The notes under the pieces are model-generated. The model worked only from the letters and a program-made list of their open reading frames with translations. It ran no database searches and was not told where the DNA came from. Source: Diphasiastrum complanatum (Eukaryota > Streptophyta > Lycopodiopsida > Lycopodiales > Lycopodiaceae). From it: 64,000 nucleotides of DNA. Shown piece by piece: positions 43,136 through 54,935 of this stretch (position 1 is its first letter; every line of letters starts with the position of its first letter). Both the position numbers and the translations under genes were made by a program. The stretch is from NCBI GenBank assembly GCA_029204225.1, contig CM055097.1, forward strand, positions 47,490,617-47,554,616, written 5' to 3'.

Positions 43136-45960
43136 CTAAGAATCCTTCATGTCAATGTAGCATGACTGATATGGCTATTATGGCCTTTCCAACAACGATT
43201 TTGCATGGCATATTTTGGGGAATCCTATAGATCGTTATCACCAAATGATCATTAAGCACACAGTGCCAAAGTTTCCAGTCAAATAGTAACGCCCAAGGTA
43301 AAGCATGCATGATTTTGTTGAGCACCATTGTTATTGAACTCTCCATGTCCTCCTTCCATCTTTTCAAGTCCATCTCTCTCGGCTTACAAGGAATCACGCA
43401 GACATCTTCTAGCTAATATTTCTTGGTTCTCTAGCCAACGTTTGCAGATTTTGATTCACACAGAACCTGCTTACCAACGGCCAATACTAGCGCTGAATCT
43501 ACCACTCAAAGAAGCGCTTACTCTCTGTCTGACAGAGCTTCAGCATGGCCAGAGATTCACGTGACTACAGATAGATTTAGCTACAGCTCAGTCACGGAAT
43601 CTGTTTTGTACCCGCCTGTCAGAGGCACAACGACAATCTGATTCGATCCTTCAATCGAACTTTATTTGTTGTATACATTACGTCAAAGTGACATTTTAAT
43701 CTAAAATGCTTAAATATGTCAAATTATTTCAAAGAAATGACGCATTTCTTTATACAAATGAAAGTCTCAAGCAGAAAAATCAATGCTAAAGAAACCGTCA
43801 TGGTTGAGGTCTCAAGGTGTGCATGTTAGCTTTCATGATAGTGGCTTACTTTGGTATATAGTTTGGCCCAAAGGAATGTGGTCTTTTAGGTCTAACCTAG
43901 ATGCACTCTCATGTCATGTCATTACGCATTATTTGAATAGATTGTTTATTTTGGTTTAAACTTTTACAAATATTGATAAGAACTTAATCATTAAGAAAGT
44001 TATGCTATAAATGTGTGAATAAAATTCTAGTACCAATTTTTCGAGTCATAGCCACAAAGTATTGAAACTTTTTACATTTTCGAAGCATTTATGAATATTA
44101 TATACAAATAGCTTGAAAAATGTGAAGTTAGAAAATACCTAAACTTAGAAATTGACATTCCCACTTTACAGGTAAAGTATCAATTATTCATAGCCTATAA
44201 TTTCTTCTCCATGATTTCTAAAAATTTCAACTCCATGTATACACATACCAATCATTGGAAATACACTAAAGGCAATTATTTGAGTGGCATTTGACATTAA
44301 TGTAGGTGGCTTCGGGGTGGAGTTATGATGCAATATTATGATGTTCCTCGCCATGTAACTAAGTTGAATAGTTTTCAAATACGTGACATCTATTGTTAGA
44401 TTGATGACAAGAAAAAAAGAAGAAGATGGATTGTAATTTAAGTGGTTAGTCTCATTAACGCATGATGACAAGTGACAACATAGTGGATGTCTCAATTCTA
44501 AGTCACATACATCTTGTGGAAAACTGACTAACTAATTATGCCTTGAAGTCTTAAATACGATTGCAGATTCTTTTCCTTCCTCTAATTAGAACACCATATA
44601 TTATAGTTTGATCATACAACCTAAAATCCAAGACATAGACATGCATATTGGTTTGTGTGAAGTTTCTCATAGGTATGTGAGATGCTTCAAGAAAGAAACT
44701 AGACAAAATTTATTGGAAAGAACTTCACTCAATTGAATCAAAGACTCTTGAGATTGTCAATGACCTTCTTTCAAAAGCATGATCCAGCTTTTATAGTAAA
44801 ATGCTTTAAGCATCATAAAATCTAAGCTATGTGAAAATTGTTGTGAACATATGGTTTTGGTTCCAACTCTATATATAATTGTCTCCAAGAGCTAGGATCT
44901 ATGGTTTTATGTGAGGCAAATTCATGTTCTCCTTAAAAGCTACAACCATTCCCTCTATCATTCTAAGAAGGGCCTTCTTATTTTGTAAAAGAGATACACC
45001 ACATATTCTGAAACTAATTGGAAGCCTAAATATTGTAGGCTCCACCCACAAATGCACATGTGCATGTGCACACCCACGCGCACGCGCACACACACACAAT
45101 TAATTATTGGTCAAGCTAATTCTTGCTTTGTAGTGCATTATGTAGCAATAATAACTCTGCAAGAGTTGTTGTAGAAAACCCTAGCATAGGAGCACCCTTG
45201 ACATTGCTAGCTTGATGCTCTTGTCTTTTGGCTATGTGTTTCTTGAGTTGCATACTCATGCTACTTTTAATTTTGTCTAGAAATATTTTCAACCATATAG
45301 TTGTTTTTTTTAAACTAAATTTGTCATATTGTTGTTTGTGTTTACAGTGCTTTATGAAAGAACAAAAAACAGAAGAACAAAATTAATCTTCTAACATTAG
45401 TTGAGGGTTGCATTATTGTATGGTCTAGACATATTCAAAATTGCTTGACATCAAAGTTGTGATAAACATTTCCAATTAGTCAGGTTATTTATATGCCTAC
45501 TTGTCTTATGCAACTTATCTCGTACTTATAATATCTCTATAGACACATTGATACATTTGTCACAAAGTGTGTGTCACAATTGTACATTCTTTGATGGCAA
45601 GTCGTGTAAAGCTTATTATTTAAGTCATGACATTGTTTCAAGTTTTTCTTTGAACTTAAGGACAAATTTAAGATATTTGTTATAGTTTTCCTACTTTCCT
45701 TTATGTTATGGTGATGTTATGGTGGACTATCTAGTTTTCACATAGGTCAATAAAAAAAATATTGTTTAATGTGGTAATGTTTGGGTTTATAATATGCGTA
45801 GAAAAATGTAAAAGTCATTTATCTTGAGTTTTGGGGGTGCTAGGCCACTCACAAACATTTGTAGGCCCTCCGATACACCGCTCATAGTACAAATATCAAC
45901 AACTTAAATGCTCAGCATGGGCTCGTAAAAGAATCAACCCGATAATTCTAGAGCTAGGCA
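43136..45960. other. Intergenic, no supported gene
   Basis: Open frames of about 80-100 codons occur (43.15-43.40, 43.33-43.56 and 44.18-44.50 kb), but none shows a domain. 43.40-43.65 kb is richer in GC than its surroundings. The rest is AT-rich. Confidence 0.5.
45051..45102. repeat. Alternating purine-pyrimidine (CA/CG) tract
   Basis: The segment from CACATGTGCATGTGCACAC through CACGCGCACGCGCACACACACACA is an almost perfect alternating run, a sequence type able to form Z-DNA. Confidence 0.75.
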
Positions 45961-45964
45961 AGAC

Positions 45965-46945
45965 GTGTCACCGTTAAACTTAGAAAGTAGCCATAAAACA
46001 ATTTACATATTGATTATTGCTAATTTAACTAGTGATCTATGTGGGCCAATGTGGATTAGGTCTCTTAGTGATTGCTTTGGAAAGATCAAGAGATCAAGAG
46101 ACATACAACATCACTTTGTTCACTACAACAAAATAGAGCTACAAAAGAAAAGAACGGATCGATTGTTGGGATGGCCATGGCAATGCTCAAAAGTAAGAAT
46201 TTTCCAAACACATTTTGGATATAACATATCTATTGTGCATTGGAACAGGTTGAAAGAAGAAGATCAGGTCATTGCAACATGGCTGGCATTGCCTCAATGG
46301 AAAGATTGCCTACCTTCGAAGATTTACAAGGGATCATGTTGCAAGAGGAGCAACGTCGAGAGATAGTAAGGCATACTTTGCATGAGGATCAAGCATGATT
46401 GGCTAAGAACAAGCAAAAAGGTTGAAAAAGGATTCCAAAGAAGGGCAAGGATGATGAGGACGATGGAGAGTCGTCGTTGAAGCATAAAAAGAAGAAGAAA
46501 AAAAATTGTTACTATTGCCACAAACCTAGTCATTGGGCACACAAATGCTATCAGAAGAAAGTTGACATAAATGCAGGAAAAGTGAAACAACAGGGCAATA
46601 TCACCGAAGACGATGGAGAAGATGATGAGACAAGTGTCTTTTCATCGGCATTGGCATCCCAGGTTGATGATGGTGCCGGGTGGTTTATTGATTAAGGCAC
46701 CAAGAGACATACGACCGTGAAACGTGATTGGTTCAAGAATTTCTCACCAATCCATGATGGGGACAAGGTCACAGAGGCCAATGGGGAGGAATGCCAAATT
46801 CAAGACATCGACAATGTACCTGTGCAGTTTCCCAATTATAAGATCAAGAATACTTCCAATGTGCTTTATGTTCTTGGATTCAAAAAGAGTTTGCTTTCTA
46901 TTGGTGTGATGGCGCACTTGATGGTGTGTTGTGATGATTGAATTG
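45965..46945 (+). mobile_element. Copia gag-protease remnant, plus strand
   Basis: Gag pieces with stops are followed by a zinc knuckle CYYCHKPSHWAHKC near 46.51 kb. The protease region has WFID*GTKRHTT near 46.68 kb (Ser of D-S-G replaced by a stop) and continues through NVLYVLGFKKSLLSIG near 46.86 kb. It ends at the junction near 46.95 kb, where antisense copia sequence begins. Confidence 0.85.
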
Positions 46946-47787
46946 ATCGGTTTGTATCGTATTGTCCACTATGGACAAGATTGAGAATGCCAGTTGCACT
47001 CCTTGCTCCTCTTTTTGAAAATACCTCTTTGTGCTATTTTTCCAAATTGCAACCTTCATGTCTTCAAATGAGATATCGGACAATCCAATTACTAGTTTAA
47101 TTCTCTTGAGAATCTGTAATCTTTGAGCACTAATGTGACCAAATCATTGATGCTAAAGATCACTTTGACTGTGAACAGTGCTTACCATAGCTTGATGATC
47201 TTGCATTCAATATATAGAGTCGATTTTTGTGGACTCTAGTTCTTATAGCAATCACCTTGTAGTGATTTTCTATGTCCTTGAAAAGACATATGTTGCTATC
47301 AAACTCAGCCTTGAGTTTTTTATCAAGCCATTGTCCCAATCGATAATAGATTATTAGCTAAGCCAAATATGTATTGTATGTTGCTTCTCCACTTTATCAT
47401 TCTATTATCTAACTTCAATACTCCAAATTTGTTGATGGGCAATAATTGGCCATCAGCTTGTCCAAATTCATTACCATTGTATATATTTTTGTCCAAAAAT
47501 CACTCATTCCTTAAAATCATTTGCTTGGACGCTTCACTGTCAATGTACTAGGTATCCTTGGCTTCATCACTTGTCAATAGTGCGATAATGAACAAGTTCA
47601 AGCTCTCACCTACATCAATCTTGTAGTCATCATCATCAAATTGATGTTGATCGACATAATTCTCCACCTTCTATTTGTCTTTTTGTTGTGCTGATTCCTT
47701 CTATTTCTTGAAGCACTCATGCTCCCAATGACTAAGTTTGTTGCAATATCATCAATTCCCAAGTTTCTTCTACCTTGAAGTGCCACA
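46946..47787 (-). mobile_element. Copia gag-protease remnant, minus strand
   Basis: Minus-strand reading shows a zinc-knuckle-like segment near 47.72 kb (SHWEHECFKK), acidic linker, protease region with stops near 47.5-47.2 kb and a pre-integrase-like tail near 47.0 kb. It faces the plus-strand remnant. It is bounded at 47788 by the next LTR. Confidence 0.65.
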
Positions 47788-49474
47788 TGTTGGGAAAAAG
47801 TAGGTCCGACGACTCGGATTTGTCGAACAATTGGATCGAAATGATCCTACTACTGCGTAGAGGTAGTGGTCGACTAATTCCTTCGGTGTATGCACTACAA
47901 CAACAGTAGATGAACACAGAAGTAAAGTAGAGTTTAATTGCGGGTTGTTTGCGGAAGTGGAAGAGCAGACAATCAGACAAAGCAGTGAGAAAGTCATATA
48001 GGGAGACAAAGTAGCTTAAACAAACAATTCTAACAAAAATTTTGAGTGCAATAAAAGACAGTGATTGATTCAAATTAATGTGTAGAAATACAAGTCAGAT
48101 TGATGCTATGAGCACAAGACAATAGCGGACGAAACCGCGTGCTCATGAAGCTAGCTCCGCTCTGTAAAAGCTATGAGCTTATTTCTAACAATCAGTCTGA
48201 AAGAAATAATTGATGTCTGAAAGCATCTACAATGTTTGTCTATTTGTAAATTACTATAATTGATCCACACGCTTAATTAGATTACAAGAGTTTACATTTG
48301 TGTAGATGAATGTAAAAGAAGATGACGTGGAGCCGTTGTGCCGTCTAAAGGAGATCGTGACTGCTATTGTCATTGTCTAAGTCGTTGCACAATACATGAA
48401 GTGAGTGTGAGAAGGATTCAACGAGCATGTCACTGTCGATAGTCAATTAGTCGGGTGAGTCAGCAAGTCGGACATCCCGATAAGTCGGACAAGTCGACTA
48501 GTCGAGAGAGTCGATAAGTCGGACTTCCTCGATATGTTGGCAAAGTCAGACTGCCATTCTCTAGAGTATTTCTGCAGAATGTGCGACAATGCATATAAAA
48601 CTACAACAATATGAAATGGAACTAGATTAACATGGGATTTAGGAGAGTAGAGGAGATAAATCCAACACCCTCCCTTAATCTGGATTCGTGAATGCCTTGA
48701 TCTTCAGACTAAGCAGTGCACAAAATTTGTTGTGTGCATTAATGCTCAATGTCTTGGTAAACACATCTACAATCATGTCTTGTGTTTGACAATACGTTAA
48801 GCTTATCTCTTAGTTGAGAACCTAACCCCTGACATAGTGATATCGAATCTCAATGTGCATTTGGGGTGAATATGATAAACGTATCATGGCTGTTAGTGAA
48901 GCCCATTGAGAACCCAGTGGACGATGATCTAGTCCCTTGGAAACATGCTCTAACTTATAATAAGGAGATTGAGTTGACTAATGAACAAGTCCCCTAGCAT
49001 GAAATCTAGGGTTCATCGATAAGGCAATGGCACTCTGATTATCACAAAATATAATTTTTGGGGTGTACTGATTCAGACTAATATCTGATAGTAAATTTCT
49101 CAACCAAAATGCTTCTTTGATAGCTTGAGAAACAACTATGTACTCTACTTCTATAGAGGAAAGAGCAATGGATGTTTGCTTATGACTGTTCCAAGAGATA
49201 GGATCGTCGTTGAGAAAGAATGTAAATCCAGATGTGGATTTACGAATATCTATATTTCCTCTCCAACTTGCATCAGAATATTCACTGAGCTGATGGAGAT
49301 TGTCATTTTTTACTTCCCCATAGCAGATGCACTAGTTCGTAGTAACTCGAATATATCTCATGACTCTTATGAGAGCCATCCAATGGGTTATGCCAGGATT
49401 AGCCATGAATTGGCTTAGTGAGCTGACCGCAAAAGCGATATCAAGTCTTGTACAGACCATTGCATACATGAGAG
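47788..49474 (-). mobile_element. Antisense copia element A: 3' LTR and RNase H/RT end
   Basis: LTR 47788-48667 has TGTTGG at its low-coordinate end and CCAACA at 48667. The adjoining CCCTCCCTTAATC is the reverse complement of a polypurine tract. From 48.67 to 49.47 kb the minus strand carries the 3' end of pol (RNase H and RT tail), with stops. It is broken at 49474 by insertion of element B after the bases GAGAG. Confidence 0.85.
48456..48550 (-). repeat. AGTCGGAC-type repeats inside LTR A
   Basis: At least five variants of GATAAGTCGGAC / AAGTCGGAC / TAGTCGAGAG occur in under 100 bp within the LTR, in its promoter-side (U3) half when read antisense. Confidence 0.7.
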
Positions 49475-52400
49475 TGTTGGAGAAAGAGGGTGTGTGAGTG
49501 TGAGAAAATGAAAATAGCTCGAAAAGAAACGAACATGAAAAGAAGCGAACTCGAAACTCAAAAAAAAAGAAACGAACTCGAACAGAAAGTGTTCGTGCGC
49601 AGCGGAATGAGCTATCTTACTCTTTTCATAAGCATAACTATGCCTATCAGACATGAACAGAACATTAGTGATTGACATCAAGTTTGATCTGATTACGTAG
49701 CCAAACATTAAGCAACAAAACATCAGAAAGATAATTTGTCACAAACAGCTAGACAAATTATTAGTCGCGAATAATTCGTGAAGAGCTAGACTGATAATTA
49801 GTCGCGAAAGACAAGATTAAATATTAGTCACGAACAGCTAGACTAATAATAATTCGCTAAGAACAGACTACTAGATTATGCAATAAGAGAGTCAGACAGA
49901 ATGTAGAAAAGCATAGCAATATTGACACAAATCTGAACGCAGAACAAACAGAGCTGTAATCAAATTAAGTATAGCAAAATATACAGGTCAATAATGTTGT
50001 TGAGCACAAGACAATAGTGGACGAAACCGCGTGCTCCACAAAGCTAATCCAATTAGTGAAAGGAATAAACCTATTACTGACAATACAAAGAATCGATGTG
50101 CGAAAGCATCTACTTCGTCTATCTCTGATAAGCTTCTGATGCTATTATGCTTGTTGCTAGTTTTTCACTTAATTTCTCTCACATACAGAATACACAAATG
50201 GTATTCAATATATATACATAATTTTATAGGTGTGCAGATGAAGAAAGTACAAAGTGGATGTGCTGTCTGTGGGAGATCGTGGGTGGCTGCTATCGTTGTC
50301 AAATTTGTTTGCACAATTGCATGGGATGAGCGTGAGAAAGCCGCGACGTCAGCCTTCGTTGAAATGAACGTTGGTGCATATGCGAAAATTGCGACACTCT
50401 GATAAATGCCTTAAGATTTGATTTACAGGATGTCTTGGCTTTTCTATAAGGGCACTTATTGCATTTGTAGGGCAGTGTTGTCTTTTTTGTCCGTCAGAAA
50501 TCACGTGTAAAAACACAGTGTTGTGTTTTCGCCTTTTTTGCCTGTGGAAATTTACTTGTATTTATGCAGACAGTCGCGTTTTATTCGTCTATCTTATTTT
50601 ACATGTAAATATGCAAATTGTGCGACAACATGATTAAAAATGCATCAACATGAATGGAGGCAAATTAACATAGGATTTAGGAGAGTAAAGGAGATAAATC
50701 CAACACCCCCTCTTAATCTGGATCCGTGAATGCCTAATCTTCAGACTAAGCAATGCACAAAACTTGTTGTGTGCATTAATACTTAATGTCTTTGTGAATA
50801 TATCTGCAACCATGTCCTGCGTTCTACAATGCATGAAGCTCACCTCCTTGCTGAGAACTTTTCCCATGATGTAGTAATATCTGATTTCAATGTGCTTACT
50901 CCTAGAGTGAAATCTAGGGTTGGCCGATAAGGCAATAGCACTCTGATTATCACAGAATAAAATTGTGGGATTGTACTGATACAAATTAATGTCAGACATT
51001 AAATTCCTCAACAAAAATGTTTCTTTAATGGATGGAGAAACAACAATGTATTTTGCTTCTGCAGAAGAAAGAGCAATAGAGGTTTGCTTATGACTGTTCC
51101 ATGAGATAGGACCGTTGTTGAAGAAGAATGTAAATCCAGATGTGGACTTACGATTGTCTACATCTCCTCCCTAGCTTGCATCGGAATATTCACTGAGCTG
51201 ATGAAGATTGTCGTTGCTGACTTCTCTATAGCAGATGCACTGGTCCATGGTAGCTCAAATATACCTCATGACTCTTATGAGAGCCTTCCAATGGGTAATG
51301 CCAGGATTAGCCATATATTGGCTAAGTGAGCTTATTGTAATAGAGATATCTGGTCTTGTACAGACCATTGCGTACATGAGAGATCCAAGTATCGATCGAT
51401 AAGCATACTCTCTCATTTTCTCCTCTTCCTGCTTGGTCTAGGGACATTGGTCCTTTGACAAACGCAGGCTTGGATCCATCGGTGAATGAGCTAACTTAAA
51501 ATTCATTAGATTGTATGTATCAAGAACGTTGTGAAGATACCTTTGTTGAGTGATATAAATTAGTTGTCTCGCTCTCTCTCTCTGTGGATCTGAATGCCCA
51601 GACAGAAGTGAGCTTCGCCCAGATCAGTCATGTCGAACTCTGAAAAATATGCTTAGAATCCTTGACCAAATTGATATTGTTGCTTAAAAGCAACGTATCA
51701 TCCACGTATAAGGTGATGATAATGACGGATTGTTGCACCGACTTGGAATAGACGTTGTAATCAGCAGTGCTTGGTTGGAATCGTTGTTCGATGAGGAATT
51801 TGTTGATCCTCTGAAACCAAGTCTGGCAGACTGTTTCAAACCGTAGAGTGCTTTATGGAGTTTACAGACATGATTCTTTATACCTTCCAGAACGTATCCT
51901 TCGGGCTGGATCATGTAGATATCTTCTTGTATAACTCCATTCAGATAGGCTGTTTGTACATCAAGTTGATGTACTTCGAGGTCGGCAGCTGCAGCGTAAG
52001 ATAGGAGGGCTCGGATCGATGAATGCTTGACTACTGGACTGAAAGTCTCACTGTAGTCGACGTTGGGAATCTGAGTAAATCCTCGTGCTACCAATCTTGC
52101 CTTCCTTCGATCAATTGTTCCATTGGCATTGTATTTGATCTTAAATATCCATTTGCAATCAATAATATTGCGGCCAATAGGAGCTTCGAATAGTGGCCAT
52201 GTCTGGTTCTTGATTAGAGAGGAATACTCTCTGTCCATAGCTTCTCTCTAGAGATCAGAGTTTGGTTGGATGAGTGCCTCTTCGACTGTCGTCGGTTCCT
52301 GTATCAAGAGACATGCAGACTTCATCAGACCTTTGTAGGTTGATCTTGGGAGAGTTCTTGATTACATGGAAAACAAGTGGTCTAGAATCGTCCATGGCTG

Positions 52401-52480
52401 ATGACGTAGGTTTAGGGATGTTATCAACTAGTTTGATTGGCACATCCACTACGTCTTCTAGATTTGGTTGATCCATATTT
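49475..52480 (-). mobile_element. Antisense copia element B: 3' LTR and pol
   Basis: LTR 49475-50705 (TGTTGGAG to CCAACA) is followed by CCCCCTCTTAATC, the reverse complement of a polypurine tract. Pol on the minus strand includes the RNase H end (HCRTQDMVADIFTKTL near 50.8 kb) and a long RT frame at 51684-52238 (CKWIFKIKYNANGTIDRRKARL, then LDVQTAYLNGVI). The linker continues to about 52.48 kb in another frame. Integrase, protease, gag and the 5' LTR are absent. It lies inside element A. Confidence 0.9.
49738..49870 (-). repeat. Tandem TTAGTCGCGAA / AGCTAGAC repeats inside LTR B
   Basis: About four imperfect units of roughly 34 bp contain AGCTAGAC, TAATAATTAGTCGCGAA or close variants. They help explain why this LTR (1231 bp) is longer than LTR A (880 bp). 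Confidence 0.75.
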
Positions 52481-53459
52481 AAACTAGATAACTCTACTAG
52501 ATCTCAAAATCATACACCAAGAAGGAATCTAGATCCATCTATATGCTCTTTAGGATGTTACATTGTTTTAGATATTTTGCAATATTCTAACTTTTTATGG
52601 TATTCTTGATAGTCATAAAGGTTGTGAAAAGGCTAAACCATAGAGTGAGAGTATGAATTTAGGTTGTTTCCAGTGCGGCTGAAATTACAACACTTCATTT
52701 CTTATAGAATGGTAAGTTGTCGATAAGTAAAAATATTTAGGCAAACAGAACAAAATTTAACTTGTCAAGTTGTCAAGAGATAAATTGAAGTGTGGAAAAT
52801 TCACTATGAAGAGAGTGAGTAAAAATACTAATAATTTTCAGAAAAAATTAGACAGATGAGTAGAAGCTCGAGTGAATGTGGTTTTACTCACCAACTTGAC
52901 AATGGACAAAGTGCACTCTGTTCTAGTCTTCATGAAGAGGGTGAGTCAAAGGGTTCATAAAACAAAGAGAAAAATGAGATGTTGAACAAAAGAACTGGTG
53001 GGATGAATTTTTTGATGAAAATCAAGTCTTGAGAGAAAGCAAACTTGAATAGAACTGGACACTCTCCATACCAAGGCAAGTAGAGAAATGTATTGCAAAA
53101 AGAAACTAAAAAATTAGAATGAATTTTCTTTTTATCACTTATAGCACTATCTCCTCAACAACAATGCCAAAAAAAATGTAGTTTTATTTTTGCGTTCCCT
53201 TTGTATCCAATGTATCCAAGGGCTAGAAAAGGGAGTCATTCTACTACCCAATGAGTATGAGCGTGTAGTAAGGGTTTTGATCCAAGATGAGAGGGTAGAA
53301 GGGATGTGAAAGGGAAGGGAGGAGTCACTAACCTCGTTGTAGGATCTATAGGTGGAATAAGGCCTAAATCTTGGGGTTTGATTTTTTTGCTTTTTGTGAT
53401 TTGATGGAATTTCATTCTCTTGTTTGTCTTTTTGTCTCATCTTGAGCTAGTTTACCTAG
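52481..53459. other. Intergenic, nothing recognised
   Basis: AT-rich, with no domain-bearing frame. A minus-strand open frame at 53.15-53.44 kb has no recognisable motif. Confidence 0.5.
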
Positions 53460-53660
53460 ATCAGTAGATCATTGCTTATGGGATCAAGATTGATGAGGAT
53501 AAAATTAAGGTAGTCATTGATTGGCCAATTATGCAAACTATCAAACAAGTTAAATTGTTTCTTGGATACAATTTTCTTTCAAAGATTTATTGAGATAGCA
53601 AACCACAATTTGTTGCATCGTTCAAAGTGTGTTTCACTTATGAGCATTATGATGCATACT
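53460..53660 (+). mobile_element. Gypsy RT-RNase H linker scrap
   Basis: The plus strand reads GIKIDEDKIKVVIDWP then a KLFLGYNF segment near 53.48-53.58 kb, the segment between RT and RNase H in Ty3/gypsy pol. Nothing else of the element remains. Confidence 0.75.
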
Positions 53661-53959
53661 GCATCTTAGACTAAATATCTATGATATTTTTCAAAGTTAT
53701 GTTTTTGGCCAAAGATAGGGTCAAGGGGTTGGTGTTTACAAAAGTGATTGTTGTTGGGAATAAAATGTGTAATACCAACATTATTGGCAAAATGGAAAAA
53801 TTCTAATATCGACTTTTAAGTGCTTGACTAACTATTAGAAATAGTATGCTAAAAAAACGGGCCAATATGTCTTGTAGACTAGGTTGATGAACCAATTCCC
53901 TTCGTATGGAAATGGACTTATGCTTACAAGAGGACTGAGGTGAGGAGGGCCCAACGGCA

Positions 53960-53963
<4 letters not shown>

Positions 53964-54049
<86 letters not shown>
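53964..54049 (+). repeat. (CT)n microsatellite
   Basis: An uninterrupted CT run of about 86 bases. Confidence 0.97.
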
Positions 54050-54053
<4 letters not shown>

Positions 54054-54152
54054 AAAATGCAATCAACAATGTAGGGTTATTTTCTTTTATTCTCTCTATG
54101 CTTGTGTGTTAATCGATCTATAATGTAGTGATGAGTCATTCTTAATTTACTT

Positions 54153-54935
54153 CAACTACTCACTCATTAGAAGAATTCACCCCTTGAAAATTAGTTGTAG
54201 ATCCCTGCAATAGTAGTGTTATTCTCTTTGATTCCATTTTACTTGTTGCCCATTTTTTGAATCTAGGCAAGTGAGTTGACCACCCCCCTTTCACATTTGG
54301 TTGGTAAGATGTTAGATGAAGGGCCGCAATTTGATTGGCCCATTTGAATCTTGACATATCATTGGTCCATTATTATTTAATGTCTTGTGTTTTGAACGGT
54401 GAGTAAATAGTTTCATGTTAAAAGGTTGGAGCGTGCTCTAAGATTTTTTTTCAAGCAATAACCTATCAAGTGGAAAGGTTAGAATTGAAATGCATTTCTT
54501 TGAAGGGAATATCAATTTTAAAGGTTGGGAAGACTTCAGAATGCAACTACTCACTCATTAGAAGAATTCACCCCTTGAAAATTAGTTGTAGATCCCTGCA
54601 ATAGTAGTGTTATTCTCTTTGATTCCATTTTACTTGTTGCCCATTTTTTGAATCTAGGCAAGTGAGTTGACCACCCCCCTTTCACATTTGGTTGGTAAGA
54701 TGTTAGATGAAGGGCCGCAATTTGATTGGCCCATTTGAATCTTGACATATCATTGGTCCATTATTATTTAATGTCTTGTGTTTTGAACGGTGAGTAAATA
54801 GTTTCATGTTAAAAGGTTGGAGCGTGCTCTAAGATTTTTTTTCAAGCAATAACCTATCAAGTGGAAAGGTTAGAATTGAAATGCATTTCTTTGAAGGGAA
54901 TATCAGTTTTTAAAGGTTGGGAAGACTTCAGAATG
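54153..54935. repeat. Near-identical 391-bp tandem duplication
   Basis: Unit 1 (54153-54543) and unit 2 (54544-54935) start CAACTACTCACTCATTAG and differ only by an A/G change and one added T near their ends (ATCAATTTT versus ATCAGTTTTT). Each contains the same 65-codon minus-strand open frame, which has no recognisable domain. Confidence 0.97.

Noticed and set aside
44184-44495. A 103-codon minus-strand open frame
   Set aside because: No motif, AT-driven composition, no splice partners found.
48456-49870. A CRISPR array or similar spaced-repeat system in the LTR tandem repeats
   Set aside because: Units are imperfect, without unique spacers of constant length, and lie inside plant retrotransposon LTRs.
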